DNA from: Coprococcus sp.
Lineage (GTDB): Bacteria > Bacillota > Clostridia > Lachnospirales > Lachnospiraceae
Direction: 5' to 3'
Length of the DNA stretch: 6,569 nt
Assembly: GCA_016297325.1 (NCBI GenBank)
Contig: JAEDGW010000126.1
Location: 1 to 6,569, forward strand
The notes under the pieces are model-generated. The model saw only the letters and a list, made by a program, of their open reading frames with translations. It ran no database searches and had not been told where the DNA came from. The translations under genes and the position numbers were made by a program. Positions within the stretch are counted from its first letter, which is position 1, and the number at the start of each line of letters is the position of its first letter. Of the stretch, positions 1-6,473 are shown piece after piece.

Positions 1-435
1 CCGCTGCTCATACCGGAGCAGGACCGCAGCATAAGAGCTCTTATAAGATCAAAGGAGCTGCCACTCTGGCAGCTCCTTCTGGTAAGACTCGCCACCGCTA
101 TACTGTTGGCAGCGATCATAGTATTAGTAATTTTATCTATAATAAAAGGTTCAGGTGGAACGATTTCATTTGGCAGATTATTTGCCGGAAGCTTTACTGA
201 GATCATCTTTCTAGGCAGTATAAGCTATCTCGTGAGCAGTCTGACAAATCAGTTCATACTCGGCTACATGGCAGGTTTCATGTATTACGCAGTAAACCTC
301 GGCGCATCAAAATATCTCGGTCACTTTGCCCTGTTCCAGATGATCCGGGGAACATACGACTTTATTCCGTGGATGCTGGTTCTGGGTGCCGTATTCTTCA
401 TCGTTGGCACAATATGCAATGAACAACGAGCTTAA
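1..435 (+). CDS. C-terminal part of a polytopic membrane protein, probable ABC-2-type transporter permease (5' end outside window)
   Basis: The frame is open from the first base to a TAA at 433-435 and encodes 144 residues; no start is needed inside the window, so this is the tail of a longer gene. Four hydrophobic segments lie at about residues 24-48, 57-80, 84-104 and 122-139. The first is preceded by a charged cytoplasmic stretch, IPEQDRSIRALIRSKELPLW. An acidic-then-basic segment with 'IR.L.RSK' just before a membrane span is typical of ABC-2 export permeases of Clostridia, where it contacts the ATPase; this assignment is by resemblance only. A TTG at 106 could be taken as a start, but it has no ribosome binding site and would cut off the conserved-looking cytoplasmic segment. 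The partner ATPase would be expected upstream, outside the window. The gene converges on nudC with 45 bases between the stop codons. No clear terminator is visible there. Substrate unknown. Confidence 0.65.
   Translation, partial: PLLIPEQDRSIRALIRSKELPLWQLLLVRLATAILLAAIIVLVILSIIKGSGGTISFGRLFAGSFTEIIFLGSISYLVSSLTNQFILGYMAGFMYYAVNLGASKYLGHFALFQMIRGTYDFIPWMLVLGAVFFIVGTICNEQRA
52..78. repeat. Perfect 11-bp hairpin inside the membrane-protein gene
   Basis: AAGGAGCTGCC (52-62) is an exact inverted repeat of GGCAGCTCCTT (68-78) around a 5-base loop, ACTCT. It lies in coding sequence (Lys-Glu-Leu-Pro-Leu-Trp-Gln-Leu-Leu) and has no T-run on either side, so it is not a convincing terminator. It may be coincidence from Leu/Glu codons, or an mRNA structure element. 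Confidence 0.7.
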
Positions 436-480
436 GCTCAGTGTGTTTCTTGCAAACTACAATGATCCCCCGCCGTATAT

Positions 481-1386
481 TCAATAGCTATGAGCTCTCA
501 GCTCTGTATGCTGTTTAAACACTTCCTGTCCGTGTTCCTTGAAATACACCATCATCTCATGGGTAAGGCTCAGGTGCTCCGGATAGTCCGGGATATCCTC
601 ACGATTCACCCACTCTCCGGTTGCAAGCTCCTGTCTGTCTATGGTCAGGTGTCCATCACCGCCCTCCGGTATGTCCGCCTGACAGAAATACCCCATAAGG
701 AGATTGCTGTCATAGCCCCATGGCTGTGACTTGTAATATGTGATGTTCTTGACGCTGATGCCAACCTCCTCCATGACCTCCCTTCTGACGGTCTGCTCGG
801 CACTCTCCCCTATCTCGGTAAATCCCGCTATCAGAGCATATCTCTTGTACTCACGGCCCGCATATGTGGTGAGTATTATCCTGTCGCCATCTGTCACGCC
901 CACGATAACCGCAGGGGCTATGACCGGAAATATCAGCCTGCCACAGGATGGGCATCTGAGCATTCTCTCTTTCTCGTCATGAACAGTCCTCTCACCACAG
1001 GCACCGCAGAACCTGTTGGTCCTGTACCAAAGTGACATATGCCAGCCAGTTGCCGCCGCAAGAACCGCAGTCTTCGGATGGCAGGCCCTTGTCTTATACA
1101 TGCTGCGGTAGTCATATCCCGGGGCAGTCAGTCTGTCATCCCCATTCCACAGAAAATACGCAGTATCGTCTATCGAAAAGAGATACACCAGGTCATCTAT
1201 TTTCCTGTCACATCCAGTTATTTTCTGCAGTTCTCCGTACGTCATGAACTCAAGCAGGTTCTCATCGTCCATCACTTTTGCAAATATCATTTTCTCAGAA
1301 AAAGAGAGAACCATATCCCGCTCCTCTGGTTCTCTCCTGTTACTGTATTGGTTATTAAACCTCTGTGGTTCTATATCCTGTATCAT
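481..1386 (-). CDS. nudC: NudC-family Nudix hydrolase (NAD+ diphosphatase, possible NAD-RNA decapping enzyme)
   Basis: A 301-residue protein by the start chosen here. The family hydrolyses NAD(H) to NMN(H) and AMP in the cytoplasm, and E. coli NudC also removes NAD caps from RNA. The order is an N-terminal NudC domain (about 1-120), a zinc ribbon with Cys127, Cys130, Cys145 and Cys148, then the Nudix domain. The Nudix box at 188-210 fits GX5EX7REUXEEXGU exactly (Gly188, Glu194, Arg202-Glu203, Glu206-Glu207, Gly209). The family signature after the box begins SQPW (220-223) but continues GYDSN rather than the PFPxS of E. coli. I chose the ATG at 1384-1386: GGAGAG (1394-1399) sits 7 bases upstream, and MIQDI is, from memory, the usual N-terminus of Firmicutes NudC. 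A longer frame from a GTG at 1425 starts inside the terminator hairpin and has no ribosome binding site. The gene is probably a single transcription unit; I saw no convincing promoter. Confidence 0.93.
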   Translation of the reverse strand: MIQDIEPQRFNNQYSNRREPEERDMVLSFSEKMIFAKVMDDENLLEFMTYGELQKITGCDRKIDDLVYLFSIDDTAYFLWNGDDRLTAPGYDYRSMYKTRACHPKTAVLAAATGWHMSLWYRTNRFCGACGERTVHDEKERMLRCPSCGRLIFPVIAPAVIVGVTDGDRIILTTYAGREYKRYALIAGFTEIGESAEQTVRREVMEEVGISVKNITYYKSQPWGYDSNLLMGYFCQADIPEGGDGHLTIDRQELATGEWVNREDIPDYPEHLSLTHEMMVYFKEHGQEVFKQHTELRAHSY

Positions 1387-1407
1387 GTCTGTACTCTCCA
1401 TCCATTC

Positions 1408-1448
1408 AAAAATAACATCTGGCACATTTATATCTGTGCCAAATGTTA
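1408..1448 (-). terminator. Rho-independent terminator of the LRR-protein gene
   Basis: Read on the minus strand, TAACATTTGGCACA pairs with TGTGCCAGATGTTA around an 8-base loop (arms 1435-1448 and 1413-1426). Thirteen of 14 positions are complementary and the mismatch would be a G-U-type position. The stem runs directly into TTTTT (1408-1412). It starts 14 bases after the LRR-protein stop codon, the expected place for that gene's terminator, and ends before the nudC ribosome binding site. The stem is long but only moderately GC-rich. It could also act as an operator for nudC because it is nearly symmetrical. Confidence 0.7.
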
Positions 1449-1461
1449 CAACTTTGCTATA

Positions 1462-2724
1462 TTATTTGCGGCTTATAACAACCGATTTTATCTTGCTCCA
1501 TTTGCCGACAATCTGTTTTGTTCCGGTCTTCTTATATGCGTAGACTCTCACATAATACTTCCTGCCAGGTACAAGCTTGCTGACATTTTTGCTCACCACA
1601 GAATTGCTCGCCGTTTTAACCTGAACCACGTTATTCTTGAAACGCCAGTCGCTTGAATACTGAAGCACATATCCTGTAGCCCTAGTATCCTTATACCAAC
1701 GAATGGTCATCTGTCCCTTTGCTGTCGACTTCAGGTAACTTACAACCTCAGTATGTGGTCTAACCGTCACAACTATGTTTTTGGAAACCTCCTCATAGGC
1801 ACCGTCCCCGTCTGAAGCTACGACTATAACCGTCTGGCCATATCCCTTAAGTGTCACAACACCACTTGCACTTATGGTTGCAACATTCTTGTTGAGTGAT
1901 CTGTATGTCAGCTTGCAGCCGCCACTGGACTTCGCGCCAAGAGCAAATGGCTTTTCGCCATATATCTTTGTCACATTATTTGCCACGATAGTCTGGGGAT
2001 ATCTATATTTCAGCCCCTTTTCCTTGAGTACAGTCTCCACCGGACTTTCCTTCTCACATATAAGAACAATACTGTAACATGATGAAAATGCATCCTCCGA
2101 AATATCAGTCACAGAAGATGGAATATAAAATCTCTCCAATGTCCTACAGCTAAAGAAGGCCAGCTTATCCAGCTTTTTCAAAGTATCTGGAAGCTGAACA
2201 TCTGTAAGATTGTCACAGGCGCCAAATGCTCCCTCACATATCTCAGTGACATTTTCCAGAACGACACTTTTCATTGATCTACACAACAGGAAACACAGAT
2301 TCGGTACAATCTTCACATTCTCAGGTATAGTTATCTCCTGAAGTGCAGTGCAATCTGCAAATGATCGTATTCCAAGAGTTTTAAGGCTCTTCGGCAGCTT
2401 GACTTCCTTTAGGGAAGTACAGTGCTCAAATGCCGTATCACCAATCGAAGTCACTGACTCCGGAATAACTACACTCACCATTGATACATTACTCACAAAT
2501 GCCTCTTTACCGATAGACGTAACTGATTCCGGGATCACTACACGGCTGTCAGTTCCATTGTACTTAACCAGCACGCCATCCTTGATCTCAAATTCAGACG
2601 ATACGGCTGCGATCTCTGAATAACCCGCTGCACCTTATGCAGCAGCCAGCGCATATATCTGTCCACCGCTGCACAGAGCTGCAGAAAGCGCCACTGCCAC
2701 CACAAGTAATCTCTTTTTTAACAT
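1462..2724 (-). pseudogene. Secreted BspA-like leucine-rich-repeat protein with Ig-like and fibronectin III domains, interrupted by an in-frame stop codon
   Basis: From the ATG at 2722-2724 one frame runs 421 codons to a TAG-free end at 1462, with one internal stop: TAA at 2635-2637 (codon 30). Codons 1-29 are a textbook Sec signal peptide: MLKKR, a hydrophobic core (LLVVAVALSAAL), then a probable signal peptidase I site around YALA/A. After the stop, codons 31-50 (GAAGYSEIAAVSSEFEIKDG) continue without a frameshift into the mature protein. Next come about seven BspA-type repeats of 23 residues with the consensus 'VxIPxSVTSIGxxAFxxCxSLxx' (about 60-225), a closing segment ESPVETVLKEKGLKYRYP, a Big_2-like Ig domain (about 245-322) and an FN3 domain (about 327-418, with GYVLQYSSD and GRKYYVRVYAYKK). 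No sortase motif or membrane anchor is seen at the C-terminus. Such proteins are usually exported and mediate surface contact; function here is unknown. The domain frame alone could be translated from the GTG at 2572-2574, but would lack a signal peptide. A sequencing error or recent nonsense mutation would explain it; the intact repeats suggest it is recent. Confidence 0.8.
2065..2541 (-). repeat. Tandem BspA-type LRR-coding repeats (about 7 x 69 bp)
   Basis: Seven units of about 23 residues follow one another, starting VVIPESVTSIGKEAF, VVIPESVTSIGDTAF, VKLPKSLKTLGIRSF, ITIPENVKIVPNLCF, VVLENVTEICEGAF, VQLPDTLKKLDKLAF and FYIPSSVTDISEDAF. The first two share 11 identical residues (VVIPESVTSIG) 69 bp apart, but with several synonymous differences, so they are not a very fresh duplication. 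The fifth unit is one residue shorter. Units 2, 3, 4, 5, 6 and 7 each carry a Cys in the 'xCxSL' position, while unit 1 has Val/Asn there. Confidence 0.85.
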
Positions 2725-2733
2725 AGCATTCTC

Positions 2734-2761
2734 GATATATCCCCTGATATATCTTCCTCCC
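2734..2761 (-). promoter_or_regulatory. Leader hairpin and Shine-Dalgarno-like GGGAGG of the LRR-protein gene
   Basis: On the minus strand the order is GGGAGG (2756-2761), AA, GATATATC (2746-2753), AGGG, GATATATC (2734-2741), nine bases, then ATG (2722-2724). GATATATC is its own reverse complement, so the two copies can pair as an 8-bp stem with a 4-base loop. In linear sequence GGGAGG is 31 bases from the ATG, too far to act. With the hairpin folded, the effective spacing is about 11 bases. No better ribosome binding site lies closer to the ATG, apart from the weak AGGGG within the loop and stem. The repositioning role is inference. Confidence 0.45.
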
Positions 2762-2778
2762 TTTATAAAATAATAAAT

Positions 2779-2807
2779 ATTATACGGAATGTTACGAACA
2801 CTTGCAA
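2779..2807 (-). promoter_or_regulatory. Sigma-A-type promoter of the LRR-protein gene
   Basis: On the minus strand TTGCAA (2802-2807) is followed by 17 bp and a consensus TATAAT (2779-2784), then AT-rich sequence. Transcription would start near 2770, about 45 bases before the ATG. The promoter lies just after the tetR stop codon at 2831, so this gene can be expressed independently of the exporter operon. No clear terminator separates it from tetR, so read-through is possible. Confidence 0.7.
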
Positions 2808-2830
2808 TCAGCGATTCTTGCACAAATATA

Positions 2831-3424
2831 TTATTTTATTTTACCAAATATCTCATATATGATCACATCTCTCATCCGTTCCATGGTCTCCTCATATACG
2901 ACTTCATGAAGGATCTCCCTGCCCTCTGCACCGAGGACATATATCTTTATAAGATTCGCAACCACAGCAATATTAATGTCAGGCCTTACTCCATCAAGCC
3001 ACTTCATAAATTCCGTTCCGATCGCCTGCTCGCGCTGTAGATTTGGCCTTGCCTGCTCCGGCAGCATCTCCAGAAGTTTTTTTTCATCCTCCGGAGTGAG
3101 GCTTGGAAATACACTGTATTTTTCGTCTATCATCAATCTCAGGTATGCCCTCGCCTCGTCCGGTCCGGCCTTTTCTTTGCCGTTTAAAGCCAGATTCATA
3201 AGATTTGGAATTATCTTTCTTCTATATTTAATTACCTCATAAACATATGCCTCTTTTGAAGGAAAGAAATTGTAGAAAGTGCTCACACCAATGCCCGCAG
3301 CCTCCGTTATCTTTGCCACCGACATATGTGTCATTCCGTACTTCTTCAGCAGATCAAAACCTGCATCCAGCATCTTCTCTCTATATACCGCACGTTCTTC
3401 ATCTGTAAACACTCTCTTTGCCAT
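2831..3424 (-). CDS. TetR/AcrR-family transcriptional regulator, last gene of the ABC exporter operon
   Basis: A 197-residue protein, the usual TetR-family length. The N-terminal DNA-binding domain (about 10-62) has the family pattern: a first helix (REKMLDAGFDLLKKYG), then the helix-turn-helix at about 35-56, with 'VAKITEAAGIGVSTFYNFFPSKEAYVYEVI' matching the classic 'IA..AGVS.GT.Y.YF.SKE.L'. The C-terminal part (about 63-197) is all helical by appearance, as expected for a ligand-binding and dimerisation domain; it is not similar enough to a known subgroup to name a ligand. The start is the ATG at 3422-3424, preceded by AGGGGGG four bases away. It follows the permease by 26 bases with no obvious promoter between, so it is probably cotranscribed with the exporter and likely controls it, as is common for TetR genes next to the pumps they regulate. 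The twin inverted repeats at 6407-6503 are candidate binding sites. Confidence 0.92.
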   Translation of the reverse strand: MAKRVFTDEERAVYREKMLDAGFDLLKKYGMTHMSVAKITEAAGIGVSTFYNFFPSKEAYVYEVIKYRRKIIPNLMNLALNGKEKAGPDEARAYLRLMIDEKYSVFPSLTPEDEKKLLEMLPEQARPNLQREQAIGTEFMKWLDGVRPDINIAVVANLIKIYVLGAEGREILHEVVYEETMERMRDVIIYEIFGKIK

Positions 3425-3450
3425 GTGACCCCCCTAAGGTAAAATCATAA

Positions 3451-5688
3451 CTACTCGTTTCTATTATTTTCCTTCAAAGACTCCACCATGTCAATCCTGG
3501 ATATTTTCCTTTTCTGGAGGAGCAACGACAGTTCATATGTGATCCATGTGAATATGAATCCCAGAACCAGAGCCTTCACAGTTACTACAGGTGAAAGAAG
3601 CATTCCGTAATTCTCTATGGTATCTGAATATCCAACCTTTACAAATGCATATGCTGCAGGAATTCCTATCAGGAAACCTATACATACAAGGACATGATTG
3701 ACGTTCAGTACCCTGTTAGATATCTCTTTTCTGCTAAATCCAAGTACCTTCATGACCGATATATTTGTTCCTGTCTCAGACACTATCATATTTATGACGA
3801 GATAAAGGATAAATACACCAAGCACTATTCCAAGCACCTCTATACCTATGATGATGGCATTCATCGGTGCCATTATATTCTGCATTGTGTCCGCAGATAC
3901 AGCCATACTCGTCTCACTTGCAACAAGATCCTTGTCAAGATCCAGCTTTTTATCACTGATGATACAGTTGTAAGTTCCACTGTCCACACCGGCAAGCTTT
4001 GTCGCATTGTCTCTTGATGTGTAGAGATAACAGTGAGTATTGTCCGTTACGACGCCGCTTATCTTAACCTTGTGTTCCTTCAGATCTGCAATATTATAAA
4101 ATGTAAACTCATCCCCCAGCTTCACCCCATAAGTCTCAGATGCCGCACTTGCGAGATAATATTTGTCCAGATCCAGTTTTTCACCTGTGTCTGTCTCATC
4201 AGGAAAATACTTTGATCCCTCATCTATTCCCTGGGTAGATAACTGAACCGTATTATTCTCAACTTCATAATAATTCTGGAACAGAGCCTCACCTTTATCC
4301 GGTGTTCCATTTCCAAGAGAATTCAATCTGTAAAGATATTCGTATTTGACTGAACTCGTAAGGCCGTCATGCATAAGACTGTCCAGACTGTCCCGCATGA
4401 TAAGTCCTGTAAGGATACAGAACGCTGCAACACACACACCTATGACCGTCACTACACTTCTGCCAGGGTGTCCCAGAACGCTTCTCACTCTCATCTTGAG
4501 CTGTGTCCTGGCATGACTGTTTCTCATGATACGTATCGCTCTGCTATTCTTGCCTGTATTTCTGAGGAGGTCAACAGCGGATTTTCTCAGCAGTTTTGAG
4601 GCCTGCACAGCTATCGCCAGACAATAGAGCAAAGATGGCAGGATAAGAGCAGCCAGTACCGCAGCTACGTCATATCGCACTGTATAATTTATTTTTTCAA
4701 AATCATATGCTATATAGAAATATGTTATGGCCTTCGTGACCGGAATAGCAGCAATCGTTCCAAGCACACTTCCCACAATTCCCGGGAGCAGACCAAAACG
4801 CATATAATGTCCTACTATCTGTTTTCTTGAAAATCCAAGAGCTATGAATGTTCCAAGGAGATACTGCTCATTTCTGATATTTCTTCCGAGTACCATAACT
4901 ATCAGTGCCAACACTATTATGAACATGATCGGCGCATACATAGTTGCCATATTTGATACGGCATCTCCCTCGTTTACAGGCATTGATATCCTTGTATTTG
5001 TTGTTGCCGCAAGATAACTTGCTATGACATAATCGTCATTTAACTTTTCACGGACTTCTTTATCGTTATCCCTGTTATACTTTATTGAATAATATCCCGT
5101 CTCATCAGCATCTATTTTGTCGTAATCATCATGTGTCACAACCATGACCGCAAGTTTATCTTTTTCAAAATATCCCGACAATTTCTCAAGCATATATATG
5201 TAATCTGCCTTGGTCGCAAATGCTGACACTTTATATGAATACTTTCCAAGGTCAACCACGTCGCCAACCTTTATGCCATGGATATCAGCCAAGTTCTGTG
5301 TTATAAGAGCCTCACCATCTTCCGGCATACCGCCATCCCTCACATCACACAGATTGAGTTTTTCCGGCATATCAAATATCCTTACCGTAAGGCCGTCCAG
5401 GTCGCTGCCACTTATCTTTACGTCTTTATATCTGCTGTATTCCATGATCACATCATAATCGTTCTCCAGAGTCCTCATATCGTCCTCTGATATCGGCTTA
5501 TATGTGACAAATTCTGCATCCTCCGCCTTATATTTTTCCACAAAATCATTTATAACCTTTGTCATATTGTGTCCTGTTGATAACGGCGCCACAATGAGTA
5601 TTGATATGATTATGGTCAGAATAATACTTATTATATAGAAGGAAATATTTTTCTTTACGCTTCGCACAGCTCTCTTATTGATCGTCAT
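3451..5688 (-). CDS. FtsX-type ABC transporter permease, 745 residues, two FtsX modules
   Basis: The membrane component of an ABC exporter encoded with the preceding ATPase. Eight likely membrane spans lie at about residues 15-36, 250-268, 298-328, 340-362, 411-431, 609-636, 663-685 and 698-724. They form two similar halves, each with one span, a large extracellular domain (about 37-249 and 432-608) and three more spans. Each half has the same cytoplasmic coupling motif just after its second span: LGTFIALGFSRKQI (278-291) and ISVMKVLGFSRKEI (643-656). This duplicated layout is known for FtsX-like permeases of Gram-positive bacteria that move lipids, peptides or proteins or transmit mechanical signals; the cargo is not evident here. 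The ATG at 5686-5688 lies one base after the ATPase stop, with GGAG seven bases upstream, so translation is probably coupled. Both extracellular domains are rich in Asp, Lys and Tyr. It lacks the BceB layout (ten spans, one large loop). Confidence 0.92.
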   Translation of the reverse strand: MTINKRAVRSVKKNISFYIISIILTIIISILIVAPLSTGHNMTKVINDFVEKYKAEDAEFVTYKPISEDDMRTLENDYDVIMEYSRYKDVKISGSDLDGLTVRIFDMPEKLNLCDVRDGGMPEDGEALITQNLADIHGIKVGDVVDLGKYSYKVSAFATKADYIYMLEKLSGYFEKDKLAVMVVTHDDYDKIDADETGYYSIKYNRDNDKEVREKLNDDYVIASYLAATTNTRISMPVNEGDAVSNMATMYAPIMFIIVLALIVMVLGRNIRNEQYLLGTFIALGFSRKQIVGHYMRFGLLPGIVGSVLGTIAAIPVTKAITYFYIAYDFEKINYTVRYDVAAVLAALILPSLLYCLAIAVQASKLLRKSAVDLLRNTGKNSRAIRIMRNSHARTQLKMRVRSVLGHPGRSVVTVIGVCVAAFCILTGLIMRDSLDSLMHDGLTSSVKYEYLYRLNSLGNGTPDKGEALFQNYYEVENNTVQLSTQGIDEGSKYFPDETDTGEKLDLDKYYLASAASETYGVKLGDEFTFYNIADLKEHKVKISGVVTDNTHCYLYTSRDNATKLAGVDSGTYNCIISDKKLDLDKDLVASETSMAVSADTMQNIMAPMNAIIIGIEVLGIVLGVFILYLVINMIVSETGTNISVMKVLGFSRKEISNRVLNVNHVLVCIGFLIGIPAAYAFVKVGYSDTIENYGMLLSPVVTVKALVLGFIFTWITYELSLLLQKRKISRIDMVESLKENNRNE

Positions 5689-5689
5689 A

Positions 5690-6388
5690 TTACAGCTCCA
5701 TCTCCTCTACACTCTGTTTATTGTCGTTCTTGAAATTTTTCACTACCTTGCCATCCTTGATCTTTATTACACGATCTGCCATACTGGCGATATTTTCGTT
5801 ATGAGTAATTATCACGATGGTTGTTCCATATGTATCGTTCATCGCCTGAATTCTTCGGAGTACATCCCTAGATGACTTTGAATCAAGCGCACCTGTGAGC
5901 TCGTCACACAGAAGAAGATCCGGTTTCTTCACCATAGCCCTTGCAATGGCTACTCTCTGCTGCTGTCCACCTGAGAGTTCTTTAGGAAAATGCTTTTCAT
6001 ACTTCACAAGTCCCAGCTCATCCATCAACGTATCCACAGATAAAGGATCCTTTACAAGTTCTGCTGTCATCTCTATATTCTCTCTGGCTGTAAGATCAGG
6101 TGTTAAGTTATAAGACTGAAATATAAACCCAAGTCTGTCTCTTCTATAAAGCTCAAGCTCCTTTGCTGACATCTTTTCCAGATCCTTTCCATCTACAAGC
6201 AGCGTTCCCTCTGTCGCTTTATCAAGGCCGCCCAGGATATTGACCAGCGTACTCTTTCCACTTCCACTCGGACCAAGTATGACACTGATCTCGCCCTTGT
6301 CCATGCTGAAATCCGCATGATCCAGCGCAAATACCACTGCCTCTCCCTTTCCATACTTCTTTACAAGATCCTTTCCTTCTATGAACAT
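5690..6388 (-). CDS. ABC transporter ATP-binding protein, MacB/LolD-like, partner of the FtsX-type permease
   Basis: A 232-residue nucleotide-binding subunit. All core motifs are present: Walker A GPSGSGKS (39-46), Q-loop Gln91 in FIFQSYNL, signature LSGGQ (138-142), Walker B LLLCDE (158-163) with catalytic Glu163, and switch His196 in IITHN. The sequence after Walker B is ELTGALD, where the family almost always has EPTGxLD, so Pro is replaced by Leu164. The phrases 'GPSGSGKSTLVNILGGLD' and 'LSGGQQQRVAIARA' place it with ATPases of FtsX-type exporters. The start is the ATG at 6386-6388, because AGGAGG (6396-6401) sits seven bases upstream and the protein then begins MFIEGKDLVKKYG, as in relatives. 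A longer frame from an ATG at 6436 adds 16 residues but has no ribosome binding site and covers an operator. It is the first gene of the operon, driven by the promoter at 6439-6467. Confidence 0.96.
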   Translation of the reverse strand: MFIEGKDLVKKYGKGEAVVFALDHADFSMDKGEISVILGPSGSGKSTLVNILGGLDKATEGTLLVDGKDLEKMSAKELELYRRDRLGFIFQSYNLTPDLTARENIEMTAELVKDPLSVDTLMDELGLVKYEKHFPKELSGGQQQRVAIARAMVKKPDLLLCDELTGALDSKSSRDVLRRIQAMNDTYGTTIVIITHNENIASMADRVIKIKDGKVVKNFKNDNKQSVEEMEL

Positions 6389-6406
6389 CTTTTTACCTCC
6401 TGACAC

Positions 6407-6436
6407 ATGCGAATATTTTCTGTTTTTCGTTCGCAT
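6407..6436. promoter_or_regulatory. Candidate operator A: inverted repeat around the transcription start of the exporter operon
   Basis: ATGCGAATAT (6407-6416) faces TCGTTCGCAT (6427-6436) across a 10-bp spacer. Seven outer positions of each arm (ATGCGAA/TTCGCAT) are exactly complementary. The site begins just downstream of the -10 box and includes the probable transcription start, a typical repressor position. It ends six bases before the ribosome binding site. Binding by the TetR protein of this operon is inference. Confidence 0.6.
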
Positions 6437-6438
6437 AC

Positions 6439-6467
6439 ATGTTAGTCTATTCTAACTGTTGTGTCAA
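6439..6467 (-). promoter_or_regulatory. Promoter of the ABC exporter/tetR operon
   Basis: On the minus strand a perfect TTGACA (6462-6467) is followed by 17 bp and TAACAT (6439-6444, four of six matches to TATAAT). Transcription would start near 6432, about 45 bases before the ATPase ATG. The promoter lies between two inverted repeats of the same design, at 6407-6436 and 6474-6503. Confidence 0.7.
6441..6456. repeat. Small inverted repeat GTTAG-N6-CTAAC in the promoter spacer
   Basis: GTTAG (6441-6445) and CTAAC (6452-6456) are perfect inverted repeats with a 6-bp gap. They overlap the -10 box and the spacer of the exporter promoter. It is short enough to be chance, but its location between -35 and -10 makes it a possible extra regulator site. 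Confidence 0.35.
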
Positions 6468-6473
6468 GTAGTT

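Noticed and set aside
428..439. Perfect palindrome GAGCTTAAGCTC over the stop codon of the first gene
   Set aside because: It has no loop and no adjacent T-run, so it cannot be a normal terminator hairpin; a 12-bp palindrome alone is weak evidence for an operator.
1039..1656. A 205-codon open frame on the + strand across the nudC start and the LRR gene's 3' end
   Set aside because: It is antisense to two convincing genes, crosses the terminator hairpin, and its translation has no recognisable domain. It is a shadow frame.
2693..2724. Lipoprotein signal (lipobox) in the LRR protein, around AALC
   Set aside because: The residue before the Cys is Leu rather than Gly, Ala or Ser, and a good signal peptidase I site (YALA/A) follows.
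2802..2822. Weak inverted repeat GTGCAA/TTGCA after tetR as a terminator
   Set aside because: The stem is only about 5 bp, with no following T-run, and it overlaps the -35 box of the LRR gene.
2725..2823. Upstream extension of the signal peptide from a GTG at 2823
   Set aside because: It would run through the TATAAT promoter and leader hairpin and place 33 unlikely residues ahead of a standard MLKKR signal peptide start.
6389..6436. N-terminal extension of the ABC ATPase (16 extra residues from the ATG at 6436)
   Set aside because: There is no ribosome binding site for it, the extension is not family-like and it overlies operator A; the ATG at 6388 has an ideal AGGAGG.
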